Shown here piece by piece: positions 14,369-27,240 of a stretch of 64,000 nt of DNA. The stretch is from Centroberyx gerrardi (lineage: Eukaryota; Chordata; Actinopteri; Beryciformes; Berycidae). Each line of letters begins with the position of its first letter. Position 1 is the first letter of the stretch. A program made the translations under genes and the position numbers. The stretch covers positions 18,230,315 through 18,294,314 of the forward strand of contig NC_135997.1 in NCBI RefSeq assembly GCF_048128805.1. Direction: 5' to 3'. Below the pieces are notes generated by a model. That model was not told the DNA's origin and searched no databases. It saw only the letters and a list, made by a program, of their open reading frames with translations.

Positions 14369-14410
<42 letters not shown>
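14045..14410. repeat. Clustered CA microsatellites
   Basis: Three blocks (about 14048-14165, 14225-14252 and 14370-14410), partly interrupted by CG and TA steps, separated by short unique DNA. Confidence 0.9.
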
Positions 14411-14413
<3 letters not shown>

Positions 14414-14829
14414 GTGTATGTATATATCTGTGTGAGGGGATTTGTGTGTGTGTGTGTATATCTGTGTACAAGTATATTTTATCTTTGCATGACACGATGA
14501 CTATTGATTGATTCACATTGGTGTTTTGCTCCCCTTGCATCCTGGCACAGGCAGGAGACACACTGTGGGCAGACTATAGGGAGACTGTGGGTTTGGACAT
14601 CAGCCACACAATCATGCTAAGCAACCAAATCCAGGAGCATGCCATCAACCCCAGTGCTTTAAATAACAAAGCCGGGCAGTGTCCTTGTGTCTGAGCGGGC
14701 TGAGAAGCATATCATATAATTGTGAAATCAGTTTGAGTACGGCTCATAACCTTTGCAGCATTTCATCTTCTTCTCTACCATCTGTTTTGTGACTGCTTTT
14801 CTCCTTTTTCTGTCTCGCAATTCAAATAA

Positions 14830-15026
14830 AAAATGTGACACTTCATTGATCCCCTTAAGAAAATTCTCTTTTTTGCTTGGTTAGAGTGCGGGCTCAGCTA
14901 CAGCACAGCGCACCTGGAGCTGGTAGGGATTCAGTGCCTTGCTCAAGGACACTTCAGTAGAGCTGAAGCTTGCCAACACAGGGGACTGAACCCAGGTTCC
15001 TACTCACTACGCCACCCTGCTGCCCT
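14830..15026. repeat. Old teleost dispersed repeat, copy 2
   Basis: Contains TTCATTGATCCCCTTAAG, TGCCTTGCTCAAGGACACTT, GGGACTGAACCCAGGTTCCT and GCCACCCTGCTGCC. The phrases are those of a dispersed repeat widespread in fish. Confidence 0.6.
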
Positions 15027-15246
15027 CTACTGCAGAAATGTCATTAAAATCATCTTTAATCCATTTCAAACATCTCTCTTACTCTGAGAAAGTGCGAGTG
15101 AAGGATCTGCTCACCAGCAGCCCCTCCCCACTGGTCTGCTGGAGGTCTATACTTAAACACCTGTCAAAGGTCATGTCCAACATACTAATTACACACGGCA
15201 GCAGTAGCAGCACAGAGAACATGATAACCAGCCATCATTTACTTGG

Positions 15247-15283
<37 letters not shown>

Positions 15284-15768
15284 ATTTAACAGGTCTGGCT
15301 TCTGGAGAGTCCTGAGGCAGATCTCATTTCATGGGCTAATTTATACTACAGGGAAACAGACAGCACTGCATCATCCTCGCTTTTCACGCTTAACAAGGCG
15401 CATATTGATACACGCCGACATGTACCAAAACGCTTCTACCAGAGCAAGCACTTTAATGACCAGAAGCTCATGATCTCGTTCTAGTCTGGATCAAAGCCTT
15501 TATTTGTCTCTGCCTTGTCTTGGTCTTCACGAACTGACACTGTCCCTGCTTTGCTGCTTTGGGTTTTTGGGCAATACAGGATATAGGGCTATGTTTACAC
15601 TATGAAAAGAACTTTTCTTGGCCTCTGGAGACACCGGTCATGTCTCTGGTCTTAGAATCTGAGTCTTGACACTCCTTGGTCTTGGTCTTAGTTGAGGTGG
15701 TCTTGATTACAAGCACACAAAATGAATGAATGAATAGAAAGGAAAATCATACAGTACATATATAAATA

Positions 15769-15805
<37 letters not shown>

Positions 15806-18800
15806 GTTTATCTTGTGTATGCCCCCCTCCAACAGGCACACACAGGGCTAAGGGGAAGCAGATGGGAGCTCCTCTCCTAACAGCCCAGCCCCAGTGATGA
15901 CAGACCCTCTCAAGCATACAGCATGACACCAGAGGACAAAGCACCTGTTTCCCTCAGCCCCCTCACACCCCCCCGAAACACACACAAAAATACAAACACA
16001 CGCTGGCACTTTCACAGCCATGAGGTCATTGGCTCTGGCTGTGCCACCTGTAACCCTCTCACCCCAAAATGATCACCCCAAACCCCCCGCCGCCCCACCT
16101 CATGACATCCCCGAGCCTTGACGGCCAGGAAAAGCTGGTCCCATAATTATACTCTATATCGGGAGTATCTTCTCACCCGTTGCTGGCTGTCCACATGAAT
16201 GCTATGAGCTCATCTGCGACTAGCTCGCATGTGAGCGCTCAGGCAAATCACAAAGACTTAAGTTTGGAGATCAAAAGAGGTCGGAGCAGCAGAGACAGCG
16301 AGAGAAAGAGAGAGGGAGAGAGAGCGAGAGAGAGAGAGAGACAGACAGACAGAGAGACAGACGGACAGACAGAGAGAGCATTAAGTGGAGTGGGAGAGCT
16401 CCAGACAGCTGGTGCAAGTGTGCGACACATTGAGGTTGCAGAGTGTGAATGGCATCCACAGATGTTCTCCCTCTACAACGTGTCCTGCATGGCCGGACAG
16501 TCGGTGTCTGTGTGCCTGAGTGAGCTGTTCACGGGGCTGACTGGCTGTCTGAAAGCCCCTCAGCTCTTCATTAACACATCAACATGCCCCCCCCTTCCTT
16601 GCTCTGATCCCCCATATAGCACTACAGCCCCGGCCTCCAGCCTCCAACTTCCAGCCTCTTCCATTCATCTGGAAAAGCAGGATTCTACTCTGATTTTTAA
16701 CGGCAGGAAAGGGATTTTTTTTTTATGTGTGTTGTTGAGAGAAGAGTGTAGAGAAACAAAACTTTAGAGGGAGATTAAAAAAAAGAAAGAAAGAAAGAAA
16801 CCGAAAGGATGACAGAATGATCTCTGTTCAGAGGAAGTTATGTATATGTACTGTTCCCTGAGCCAGTCCATCTGGACCACCTAGATTAGACAAGCATCTA
16901 CACCCATCAAAGTCACAGATTACAACATTACCCCGCTGTCTTTTGTACATTACAACAATTGTGTGGTCTATTTTCCTGTTCTAATGATTTATAGTCAAAT
17001 TCAGGCCAAACTCTTTAGTGCCAAACACACTTTTTTCTGCCAAATAAAAAAAAATCCTACACAGAATTTGAACCAAAATGATTTTGGAGGCGGTCAGATT
17101 GCCCCCATACTACTTTTCTAAGGGGTCAATTCCTTGTTTTACAGGGTCAGCAGAGATCAATGATCCAGACTGCACACACAATAATGCATACAGTATGTCA
17201 CCTGTTTGAATATATTGCCAAAGTACATTAATTAATTAAATGATTTTCTACAATAGGAGATATAATAAGCTATAAAATGCTCAGTTCAAATCCTTCTAAT
17301 AAACCACATTTCAAGAGTTTGGAGCCACTGTCACTTGGGGTAAAAATGAGATCTGTATATCAAGTAAAAGTTCTAGAGGAGATCTATTTAGTGGGGTATT
17401 ATTTATGTATTTATGTGAAGACATTGTCATTATCAAAAGATATTTACAACAGCTGAGTTACTTTTTGTTTTTGCTGTCCTGTAAAGTTTGCCAAAACGTA
17501 CTTACACCCCTCAGGCTACATGCCCGCGATTTATTTACCACATTTTGGTTTGCCGTTAAGTCACAAGTGAAGACTTTGGGAATGTCTTAAATCATAAACC
17601 AAATTCTCTGTTTTTTTAGCCAGAAGGGATATCCTTGAAAGCCAAGGCAGAGCTGGCCTCGACTATGTAACAGGTTTGAAATACTTATTTCACCTGGAAA
17701 CTTTGGCTGCTTTACATCGGGGCTCAGATTAAACAGATGTAGTTTACCTGCCAACAATAAATTCTTAAATGAGGCTCAGCTTAGATAACAGCATATGAAT
17801 TTTATAGAGGCAAGTTCAGTGTATTCATGAGAAATGAGAAATTGATTCAGAAATACTTGGATGCAAAACAAAATGATAGTCTAGGCCTGCCAGGTGCTAC
17901 AAAAGACTATTACTTTGGGAGCCTTATATCCATCAGTTGGGACTATTACACAGTGAAATATTCATGTTGGTAGGAAATGTTTTCACTGTGGCTTTTTAAA
18001 TGTGTGTTTAAGTGCTGGTTGTCTGGTGCTGGTTTCCAAACTGTGATGAAGCATCCTATAGTTGTGTCAGTCTAGAAACACAGGAAGGGGGTATAGACTT
18101 GCTTTGAACTAGCTATAGCTATACTATTTAAGATATTCAATATGCTCATACCAAAACAAACTGTCCAACACACAGTGAGACATACTCAGTCACGCTTACT
18201 CAAATAAACACACACTCACACACACACGGCAAAAACAAGGCCGACCTTGGCCTTGAGATCCCCATAGTTTTCCACTGGTGTTTATAGAGGTGAATTTTGA
18301 TGAAAATGTTTGTTTGTCTAATCATGGTCTCCAAGCTGTGCAGGCCCCCTACCTACCCTGTTCAGTCTCCTGCTACACACACGCACACATTTTTTTCCTG
18401 TTTGAGGACAAATTTCAACGATCTACTCTTCTGTAAGAAGCAGGATTCACACACAGTACCATAGCGTAAGCCGTTTCAAGGATAGTAATGCATTTAATGG
18501 AAACACATTGAAATTGTCCAGTGAGCAAATAGGACTAAGTGCATCAAGATGGTGGCCACCTGGTTGCATTACTTTTTCACAGCAGTCCCACAGTGCAAAA
18601 TCTCTAAACATCAACATCCTGCTTTGCCAGGTTGGACTGAGAGGAAGCACCAGGGCAAACGTAGTGTGAGGACTAAATGATGATAGGAGACTGCCAATTT
18701 AATGAAACTGATGTATTCATTGAGTGCAATCTGAAAAAAGATAGGGAAACCTGCAACCTGTGAAAGCTTTTGGCAACGTCTTTTTTGATCTCAGGCAGTT

Positions 18801-18808
18801 TGTTTTGG

Positions 18809-18817
18809 TCTTACCTT
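18809..18817 (-). other. Splice donor ending the CxxC exon
   Basis: Read on the minus strand the bases are AAG|GTAAGA, close to the ideal vertebrate U2 donor. It follows codon 859 (Lys) exactly, in phase 0. The open frame continues only seven codons past it before a stop, which fits intron read-through rather than a true C-terminus. Confidence 0.8.
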
Positions 18818-21391
18818 GTGTCTAGACCGTGGAGGAGTTGATTCTGTCTCCTTCCTCTCCCTGTCTGCTGCTCCATGTCCGTCCCTGTCTCTCTCTCGGT
18901 CCTGCTGCATGCTCTGTCCCACCTGCACCACCGCCTTACATTCCACACACGAGCCAATCACCAGTCTTCTCCCATCATCCACCAGGAGTGTGCGCCTGCT
19001 GCGCGGTGCATACAGGAAGACAGGCAACCTGGCCACAGTGACAGCACACAGCCCGCCTTGCCTGCGCCGCTCCTGCCTGCAGAAGAAACACACAAAGGCC
19101 TCACAGCTGTACTGGCGGGCCCAAGGGGAGCTGGCCGGCTGGAGGTTGGCACTGGAGGAGCTAGAGGTAGAGGGGGTGGAGGGAATCGCGCCCTGGCTCT
19201 CATGCTGGGCCCACTGGGCGTGCAGGTCATGGTAGCAGAGGGCACAGGCTGACACCAGGCCGGTGGCATCGACCGGCTTGGCGCGGGGGGCGGGGGGGTG
19301 GACGGTGAGGAAGGGGAAGAAGGGCTCCCTCTCCCCGCAACGCCCGGGCGGGTTGACATGCAGCTGGAACTCTCCTCCTGCTCCCAGCTCAGCTCCGCAC
19401 AGGTAGCACACCGACACGGAGCCGCCAGCACCAGAGGCCACACCTGTCTGGGAATGGGCCGGTCCGGACCCCCCTATGGCCATGGCAGCGTGGTACCTGA
19501 CCAGGAAGGAGCTGACAGAGGTGATGAGGTCTTCGCTGAGGCTGAGTCGGTACGAACCCCAGATCTCCTCCAGGATGCCATGGCATGGTGGGCAGCAGTG
19601 CACGCGGCCATTCCTCACCCCCTGGGCATTGGGTGGGCAGGGCAGCATGTTGATGAAGGGAAAGTACATAGCACCGCGGGATTTACCAACACCAGCCTGT
19701 GCATATGCCACTCTCATATCCCTGCCACACTCCTGACCACAGAGGAAACAGGCCTCGTGGGAAGCCTTGGGTTCAGGTATGCACTCCAGGGGGTCTGGAG
19801 GTCTCCCCTCCTGGGGAGTGAGCCGGGGAGGGTGGAGCGCACTGGTGGCCTGGTTGAGGGGAACTACATAGAGGCGCTGGAGAACTGGCACGTCTGCCAG
19901 CTGGAAGCCCTGCCACTGCTGCATGAGGGAGGTGTGGCAGCTGCCACACACCAGGGTTGTGCCTGCTGAAGTGATGGGCACTGCAGCCTGGGGAGGGGAG
20001 TGGAGCCACAGGAAGGGGAAGAAGGGCTCGCTCTGTGCCCTCTCCTGTTTCTGAACACTGACTGTAAAACTCCCATCATGTCTCAGCCCACTGCCACAGA
20101 TATAGCACACACACTCTTCTGGACTGGCATCTGCAATGGCACTGCCACTGCTGTGGTGATGCTGGACACTGTTTCTCGATGACAGATCCCTGGCCATTCT
20201 GAGCTGGGCAGCTGGGCCCGTTTTGCTGTCATATATGTCCCTGTCATCATCACTTGTAATGTTGATCTCGTCCTCATCAGAGTTGTCGGAGTTCCGTAGT
20301 GGGTTATTTTCCCTGGGAAGGACTATGTCGCGTTTAGTGGTGACAGCAGTGGTGCCAACAGGTGACAGTGCAGCGGCTGCGTTGGAGTGCTCCTCTCCTC
20401 TGCCCCGGTACAGCAGAGATGGATGTCTGGCCGAAGCACAACTGCTGTCGGCAACTCGCTGGATCTGACGCGGCTCCGCATGTCTGACATTCCCCTCCTC
20501 CAGCCATCGCCTGTTGCGCATAATGATCCCGTTGTCTTGCACAGGTGTGTCACTCAGAGGGCTGTCATAGCATCGCTGGGGGAATCTCTCTTGGGACTTA
20601 GCCAGAGACTCGGATGATTGACAGACATTATTCATAATTTTAGCTCCGCGCCTCGCCGGCAGAACGCTCTCCGCTTTTGGCGAGCCCTGTGCCCCATAAA
20701 CACCCACGGGGTAGCGGATTGCCCGCTGTGAATCTGGGCTGTTTTTAACACTGATGACATTGTTGTTTTTTCTGCTACTGTCTCTTGGCGTTTTGCCAGA
20801 TGCTCTGAAGCACTTGTCTTTGCCCACAGCGGCTCGGTCGACTAAATCCATCTCCTGGTCTGACATATTCTCGTTTTCAGAAAAAGATGAAAAATCAGAC
20901 TCTGCGCCCGCTTCGTAATTCTGGCTGCTGACACTGATCCTCCTCTCCAGATCATAAGAGATGTTCCACTCCTGCGGGACCCGCCGAGAGTCGCACTGAT
21001 AAGGCCGTTTCAGCCAATACATGCGCTTCTCAATGGGCGTCCGGCTCCGCTCGAAAGAGTTCCACTGCTCCGCCAGAAAGCAGTGGCACACGGCGCACAC
21101 CAGCGCATGTCCATCCGGGCTCACTTCACACGCACCCGGGGCTGGCTCCTGGTTTTGTAGAAACGGGAAAAAGGGACCCTTTTCTTTTTGGTATTTAACG
21201 TGCAACCTTAATTCCTTCCCCGGCGTAACGCCGCTTCCACATATAAAACAGTGAACCAGTCCCCCTAATCCATTGCGATCAGTCCTGGAAGTGTTACCGG
21301 GCAATGGGCTGTCCTCACCGGGCATTGCTGCAGCCATGAGTCGGTGTTTCCGAGATAAGGGTGCCAGTTCCTTGTCACGGGGGGAGTTCAT
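18815..21391 (-). CDS. Large 5' coding exon of a protein with five CxxC...CxxC modules (possible long-isoform exon of gse1)
   Basis: The exon is open for 859 codons from ATG 21391-21389. It ends in a strong donor (AAG then GTAAGA on the minus strand, intron from 18814) in phase 0; the stop at 18791 is reached only by reading into the intron. Five modules of paired CxxC are seen at residues 48-51/99-102, 429-432/482-485, 548-551/600-603, 662-665/716-719 and 768-771/815-818. The two halves are about 48 residues apart. Modules 1, 2 and 4 carry FFPFL between the halves, module 3 carries YFPFI, and module 5 is degenerate. Between modules 1 and 2 lies a long polar, Ser-rich linker with an acidic patch near 368-387; the exon ends in Arg/Glu-rich sequence. 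The pattern suggests repeated zinc-binding folds, probably in a nuclear protein. I do not recognise the family for certain. gse1 is inferred from position, since GSE1 lies divergent from FAM92B in human, and from the phase-0 donor. Met19 and Met23 are alternative starts. Confidence 0.85.
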
Positions 21392-22923
21392 TGTTTTTAA
21401 ACACCCAAGACTAGGCTACATGATATGACATCAACAGTTAAGTCATGCTCATGGACCACACTTATCTTCTGCTCAGGAAACCATGCAATCAATTTTAGTC
21501 AAAGTTACTCACTGAATGATAAGATAGACGATAGTCCATTCAAACGACAGCGTGCAGCGAAGGCAGCAAACCGTTAACTCCTGTCTTTCAAGTACGGAGA
21601 GAAAATCACTGAAAACATTCACAAAACACAGCATAGAAGTCCTTGTTATTTGAAGTCTGCAGTCCGCATGATTGCACTGGAAATCCGTGTGTAATATGAC
21701 AGGAGAACTTGGGATCACGGGTCGCCTCTCCAGCGAACTTTCCTGCCTGCGCTCTGCAAACTTTGGCTGCTAACTCGCTCACACTGTACACAGCGCCATC
21801 CCCAATTCACGGGACCCGTGTGAGACACCCCAAAGGCAACCTCCACCCCCTGCCAGCCCCCAATAATGTTGCAGAGATTATGAGCACATAGCCTGCAGTA
21901 GCAGCCCGTGCTTCAACGCACCGACCATTCACAAGGAATCCACAGGGTTTAACAAATCTAATGTAACATGCACAGGGGAGTCGATTCACTAAACCCACTC
22001 CCTGCATGCAATAACATTTTCCGCTAACACTTCCAAACTCCTTTATATTGACTCCATTTCTGGATCCAGGTGGAGCAATTGATGACATTATTAATTGGTG
22101 AGTGTGATATTAATTATAAGATGTAGGCTTCTTCACCAAACTGTCTTACACAGATGCACACAGCCGAGAGGGAACATTGAGATGTGATTTTTTATTTTTT
22201 TATTTTTTTTAAGATATGGATTCCAAATAGATTTCTGGCATTTTTTTTGCTCGAGCTTTCTTTTCCTACAGTATAAAATATGGATTCGGCTGAAATATAG
22301 TGCCAAACCTTGCCATAGGCTATACCAGTCAACGCCCATGAGCACTTTTTTACACATGCAGTAGGCTGGTGGCTTACACTTTATTCATCTAATATGGGAT
22401 GGATTTATGTATAACATTCACTGACTGACAAACAAATTATGGAATTGTTACTGTACATCACAGCATGGACAATAGCATAAATCACCAAATATTGACTAAT
22501 CAGAACAGCAACTGAAAGATTGTTTTGGGGAAACTACAAGATAATCATCACCATGTGTAATTGCATAAGCAATTTAGAGAAAGCAATACAAGATGATATT
22601 GAGGAGCTCATAATTGTCATGCCTCAGGCGGACACGCTACCAAACACATTTCCCAGTATTTTGCAACATTCACATTCATAATTATGTACTTTGTATAGCC
22701 AAATGTTGTTTTTTTCATGGCTTTATTTTATGACTTTTGGGTGGATTGGGCTTGTGCTGAGTTTTGGTGTTCACACTTAGTGTTGGATCCCCACTGAGTT
22801 GCATCCCCTCTCTGAACACTTGTTTGGGGGATTACGTTCACACTTTACACCTGAAGAACCACTAAAACAACAATATGGACCGCACATTATGGTGAGAGAC
22901 AAACTGCATAAGAGCTCAGTATA

Positions 22924-22960
<37 letters not shown>

Positions 22961-22985
22961 GCTATCTATCTATCTATCTATCTAT
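22924..22985. repeat. ATCT tetranucleotide microsatellite
   Basis: About 15 tandem ATCT units with one G interruption. Confidence 0.95.
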
Positions 22986-23124
22986 AGCAGCTTTGATGGC
23001 AGGCAGTTGCTGAAGTCATGCATTGTGTTACAGCAACAAGGTCCTTGAGGAAGATAAAGAGGAGTGAAAGAAAGTAAGGCTCAAGGCCCAGTACTGAGAA
23101 ACACACTGGACACCCTCCTCATCG

Positions 23125-23165
<41 letters not shown>

Positions 23166-23684
23166 ACCACCATCACCACCCCCACTTCCCATCCCCAAAC
23201 ACATACTCCACTTTCTGAGACAAAGACGCAAGAGCAAGTCCAGTAATCAAACCTCAAACACTCACGTCATCTAACAATAACACACATAAACAGTTATGTC
23301 TGTGCGTTCAGCTGTGTGCTGCCCCTGGCCTCGACCACTGTCTAGCGAGGGAGACAGTGAAGTGAGCTCACAGCCGCCACCTCCTTCTCCCTCAGAGAGA
23401 CTGACACTGCCCCCCCCGACCCCCCTCCCCCTCCCCCCTCCTCCGACCCCCCCCCATTCATCTTCATGACATCACTGTGTCCCCAGCAGAAAAGTTAAGC
23501 TTCCTGCTCGGCTCTCCAACCTGGCAACCCAGGCTGGTTTTTAATGAAACTGCCAAGCCTCTCAGAGTATCTCCTTTCCCTCCCAAGTCCACTTTTCCTC
23601 TCCAGCATTTCAACCAACCAAGCAAGATCAGGGAACAAGGACATTCCTGGGTGATGCTGACCTGTTTCTGCTGACAATTCCCAC

Positions 23685-23689
<5 letters not shown>

Positions 23690-23717
<28 letters not shown>

Positions 23718-23730
23718 GAGACAGACAGAC

Positions 23731-23785
<55 letters not shown>
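23690..23785. repeat. GA/GACA microsatellite
   Basis: A GA run followed by about 20 GACA units with GAGA interruptions. Confidence 0.95.
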
Positions 23786-24296
23786 GATAATTCCATCTCA
23801 TTCTCATGGGGTTTTGACACTATCAGTAAGCTATGAGTGGTTTCCCTCTCTCAGGACATACTTTAGCTTAATGTAGCCCAAAGTAGCAATGCAAAAGTGT
23901 GTAACTCATTAATTGATTCATTGATTCATTGATTCATTCATGAATTGCATACTCCAATCATTCAGTTCTCACTGTAAAATTATCCCTAACACATGGTGAA
24001 ATCATAATGACGTACAGTGTCAACATCAGTTTACAACATCGCCTCTCAGTGTCAGATCCCAGTACTGCATCACTTGGGAAATCCCCCTATACAGCCAGTC
24101 TGACTCCGGCTCAGGAAAATAGCAGATGAGCGGAAGAAAGAAGGAAAGAAAGAAAGCATTAAGAGTGAAAGAGGAAGAAAATTAGAGAGTGAGGGAGAGA
24201 GCACACAAATGAAAAAAATGTTTTTGCTTCTCTGTGCTCTCTCCCTCTCTCCCACTTTATTTCTCTCTTTGCTTGCATTCTTTCTTTCCTTGTTTC

Positions 24297-24298
<2 letters not shown>

Positions 24299-24334
<36 letters not shown>

Positions 24335-24338
24335 CTAC

Positions 24339-24388
<50 letters not shown>
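24299..24388. repeat. GT microsatellite
   Basis: Two GT runs split by ATCTACATAT; about 90 bases in all, at the left edge of the local duplication. Confidence 0.95.
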
Positions 24389-24390
<2 letters not shown>

Positions 24391-24505
24391 TTCAATACCA
24401 GTGCATTACAGTACCTTCCTAACTACTTCCTATCTATGGATTCAGGTCATGGAGTGATCAACAAGAGGCCATCTGGATTTTGATGTTTATGAAACACAAG
24501 ACACA
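24389..24505. repeat. Local duplication, left copy
   Basis: Shares TTCAATACCAGTGCATTACA, GTACCT.CCTAAC, ATCAAGAGG.. and TCTGGATTTTGATGTTTATG with 25143-25250. It contains about 25 extra bases (including CTTCCTATCTATGG) absent from the right copy. GT runs lie left and CA runs right of both copies. Confidence 0.85.
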
Positions 24506-25110
24506 CACACACACACGCATACGCACACACACACACACACATTTCATATACATATTATATATCAAAAAACTGTTGCTGATGATATGTGGATGTGGATGTC
24601 ATTTCTGTAACAATGTTCAGAGGCTGCCAAATTGCTTAAAAGGCTTTTTCACCCAGCGTCGTGTGATAGCATGCATGAGCCGTGGTGTGATGTGTGTATG
24701 TGTGGCGGTCTGTGTGTATATGCTGTGTGAATATGCATCCTGAGTGACTGAAAGTGATTTGCTGTGAAATGGTGCTCTCTGCAGATCTCTCACGAGTTGA
24801 GATGTCTGCCATATTGCTCGTGCTCTGTATGGAAATTGCTGTCCTGACAGACCCTCCAGGCTGGGGGGTAAGGGACAGGAGGGGCGGTGGGGTGGGGTGG
24901 GTGGGTGGGTGGGTGGGTGCCACAGGGGAGGGAGAACAGAGAGAGAGGAAAAAGAGGGAAGAGAGAGGGGGGGAGAGGGAATGTGGTGGGAGGGAGATTT
25001 GAATAAAATCCTCTTGTTGAGTATTTTAGACCCTCCAGGAGTTTTGTTAGAGGGAGGTGATGACGGGGGCAGGAGGAGGGCACAGAACACTGTGCTGCAC
25101 TGTGTGTGTG

Positions 25111-25141
<31 letters not shown>

Positions 25142-25142
25142 A

Positions 25143-25250
25143 TGTGATTCAATACCAGTGCATTACAGTACCTACCTAACATCATAGAGCAATCATCAAG
25201 AGGCTGTCTGGATTTTGATGTTTATGAAAGAACACATGTAAAACATACAA
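25143..25250. repeat. Local duplication, right copy
   Basis: The partner of 24389-24505, in the same orientation and about 750 bases away, again bracketed by a GT run on the left and CA runs on the right. Confidence 0.85.
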
Positions 25251-25403
25251 ACACACACAAAATTGCAGACACACACACACACACACACACACACACAAGC
25301 ACACAGACATGTACAAACTCTTGTGTACAACATACAGACAGATTGACATACATATACATACAAAAACACATGTGCACAGGCATACACGTTTGTTCACATA
25401 TAG

Positions 25404-25438
<35 letters not shown>

Positions 25439-25663
25439 GCTCTACTTGTCTGTGCTGCTTATAGACACATGAAAGACATTTCTTATTCTTGGCACTCCCT
25501 CTCTTACTGCATGTGTATGTGTGTATAAAAATGCTTGAAGGTTTTCCTTGTGTTCTTTAGTGAGGGCCAAGAGAGATTTCCACAGCAGGTACAACTGTGG
25601 TCATAAATACATCTAATTCCACAGTGGGTGATATACTACCACTGGATTCTCTTCAGTCAAAAA

Positions 25664-25665
<2 letters not shown>

Positions 25666-25732
<67 letters not shown>

Positions 25733-25742
25733 GTGTGTGTGC
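25666..25742. repeat. GT microsatellite
   Basis: GT units with TATG and TATATATG interruptions. Confidence 0.9.
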
Positions 25743-25915
25743 GCCGCATGCATAGCCTATGTGTGTTTGTATGCATTACTTATGGCATCCTGTATGTGTC
25801 TATGCTGTGCTTTATGATGTTTCTGGGCCATATGGGAGGCATTATTTTTGAGTTCCACCCCAGGACTCCATACTTCACCAGAGAGACCTCCTGGGAACTG
25901 GACATGTCAGTCAGA

Positions 25916-25917
25916 GA

Positions 25918-25979
<62 letters not shown>

Positions 25980-25982
25980 GAG
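25916..25982. repeat. GA microsatellite
   Basis: About 65 bases of GA units with two GGGA interruptions. Confidence 0.95.
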
Positions 25983-27200
25983 AAACATGAAACAGCAGAG
26001 ATGGGTACACTTATATTCAGCGCTGTTTTATTCAAAGTACAGTAAGAACGTTTCCTCCGGGGTTTTAACCAAAGAAGTGATGGGCTTAACTGTTTGAGGC
26101 GTAGAATGGAAGGTCATACCACAATTCAGAATCTAAAATACACTTTTCGTCTCCCAGTACTGAGAACAGACACAGTAGAAAAGACTGTGGTTACAATTTG
26201 CTGAAATTATTGCAAATTGAGACTCACGCCTGGGCTTACATTCAAACTCCTGCTTCACACTCACACTATCATTTATACTGTACCTCTCATCTATCCCTCA
26301 TTAGTGCTGAAATTGTAGCCTATTAATTTTAATTGGATAAATTGTGAAATATACAAAAATGTATGCTAAAAACAAGACACACATCACTCAGACATCACTC
26401 ACATGATTGGTTACCAGAACCATCGCAAAATGTTTTTGCTGCCAGACAGTTCTCCTCTGGCAAGGATATTCCTACTGCCGCAGGTCATGAGGGAGGTGGA
26501 TTGTCAAGAGTTGACAACAGAGAGACAGAGAGGACATTCTTTTGCGGCTGTGGCCGAGAAATCAGCGAGGGACCCAGCAAAACAATGGGAACCATTCAAT
26601 TACAAAACAACTTAATAAAAAGAGGAGACAGAAGGAAGAGACAGGGAGTGATTCTTCGAGACGGGGAGGGCAGGGAGGGCATGAGAGAAGGAGCATCGAT
26701 GAGTGGTTATTGTGTGTTTGTTTATGAGGGTTTAGAAGCTGCTGATACCTTTAGATGCCAGAAACAACAGGCCTGCTCTGCTGCCAACCCCATCTCTGCA
26801 TCCTGCCAGGCAGGAAGTGAGGGTGTGCATGCCATTGCAGGGAGGTGACACAGGAAGTGAACCGAGCCAGGAGTCAGCGGCTCAGTTCCTTGATGGAGTC
26901 ATCGCAGCTGACAGAGGGCTGTCAGAGTGGAACACACTGTTACACACTGGTACCTATAACAAAAGAAGTACTAAATATTTGTTCAGTTTGGCAAGGCGGC
27001 GTGGTAGAACAAAGCTGAGTTCTCTAGTTCACTCCAGGGACTGAAAAGAAAGTTTTGACACATTTTAACTGAGACAAAATGTATCCCAAAATGCTTTCTT
27101 TTAAAAATGAGAAACAAACGGTTCCTTTATCTGGTGTTATCAGCAGGGGTAAAAAGTGTCAGCATATGCTCAGGGATGACACCCCCCACCCCCTCCTCAT

Positions 27201-27240
<40 letters not shown>

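Larger units (their letters stand above)
1..18814. other. Long non-coding stretch, probable intron or downstream flank of the minus-strand CxxC gene
   Basis: I found no exon with convincing protein-like composition here on either strand. Every sizeable open frame is a translation of simple sequence (CA, GA, CT or GTCT runs). The minus-strand exon to the right ends in a strong splice donor at 18814, so at least one further exon must lie to the left, and this stretch is most simply its intron. It holds dozens of microsatellites, homopurine blocks, one SINE, two copies of an older dispersed repeat, two short perfect hairpins, and several complex unique stretches (about 7620-7800, 8284-8470, 9870-9990 and 13225-13470) that could be conserved regulatory sequence. 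A small exon of under about 50 codons could have escaped me. Confidence 0.55.

Noticed and set aside
16180..16767. 195-codon plus-strand open frame
   Set aside because: Its core is a GA/GACA repeat (RERERE, TDRETD). The flanks look non-coding.
19298..19969. 223-codon plus-strand open frame over the CxxC exon
   Set aside because: It lies opposite a strongly protein-like minus-strand frame in GC-rich DNA, where antisense frames stay open by codon bias. It has no recognisable domain.
23690..23820. Possible CRISPR-like tandem array
   Set aside because: The units are a four-base microsatellite without spacers, in a vertebrate genome.
24617..25090. 157-codon minus-strand open frame rich in proline and serine
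   Set aside because: Reads through homopurine/homopyrimidine DNA and CA runs; no conserved motif.
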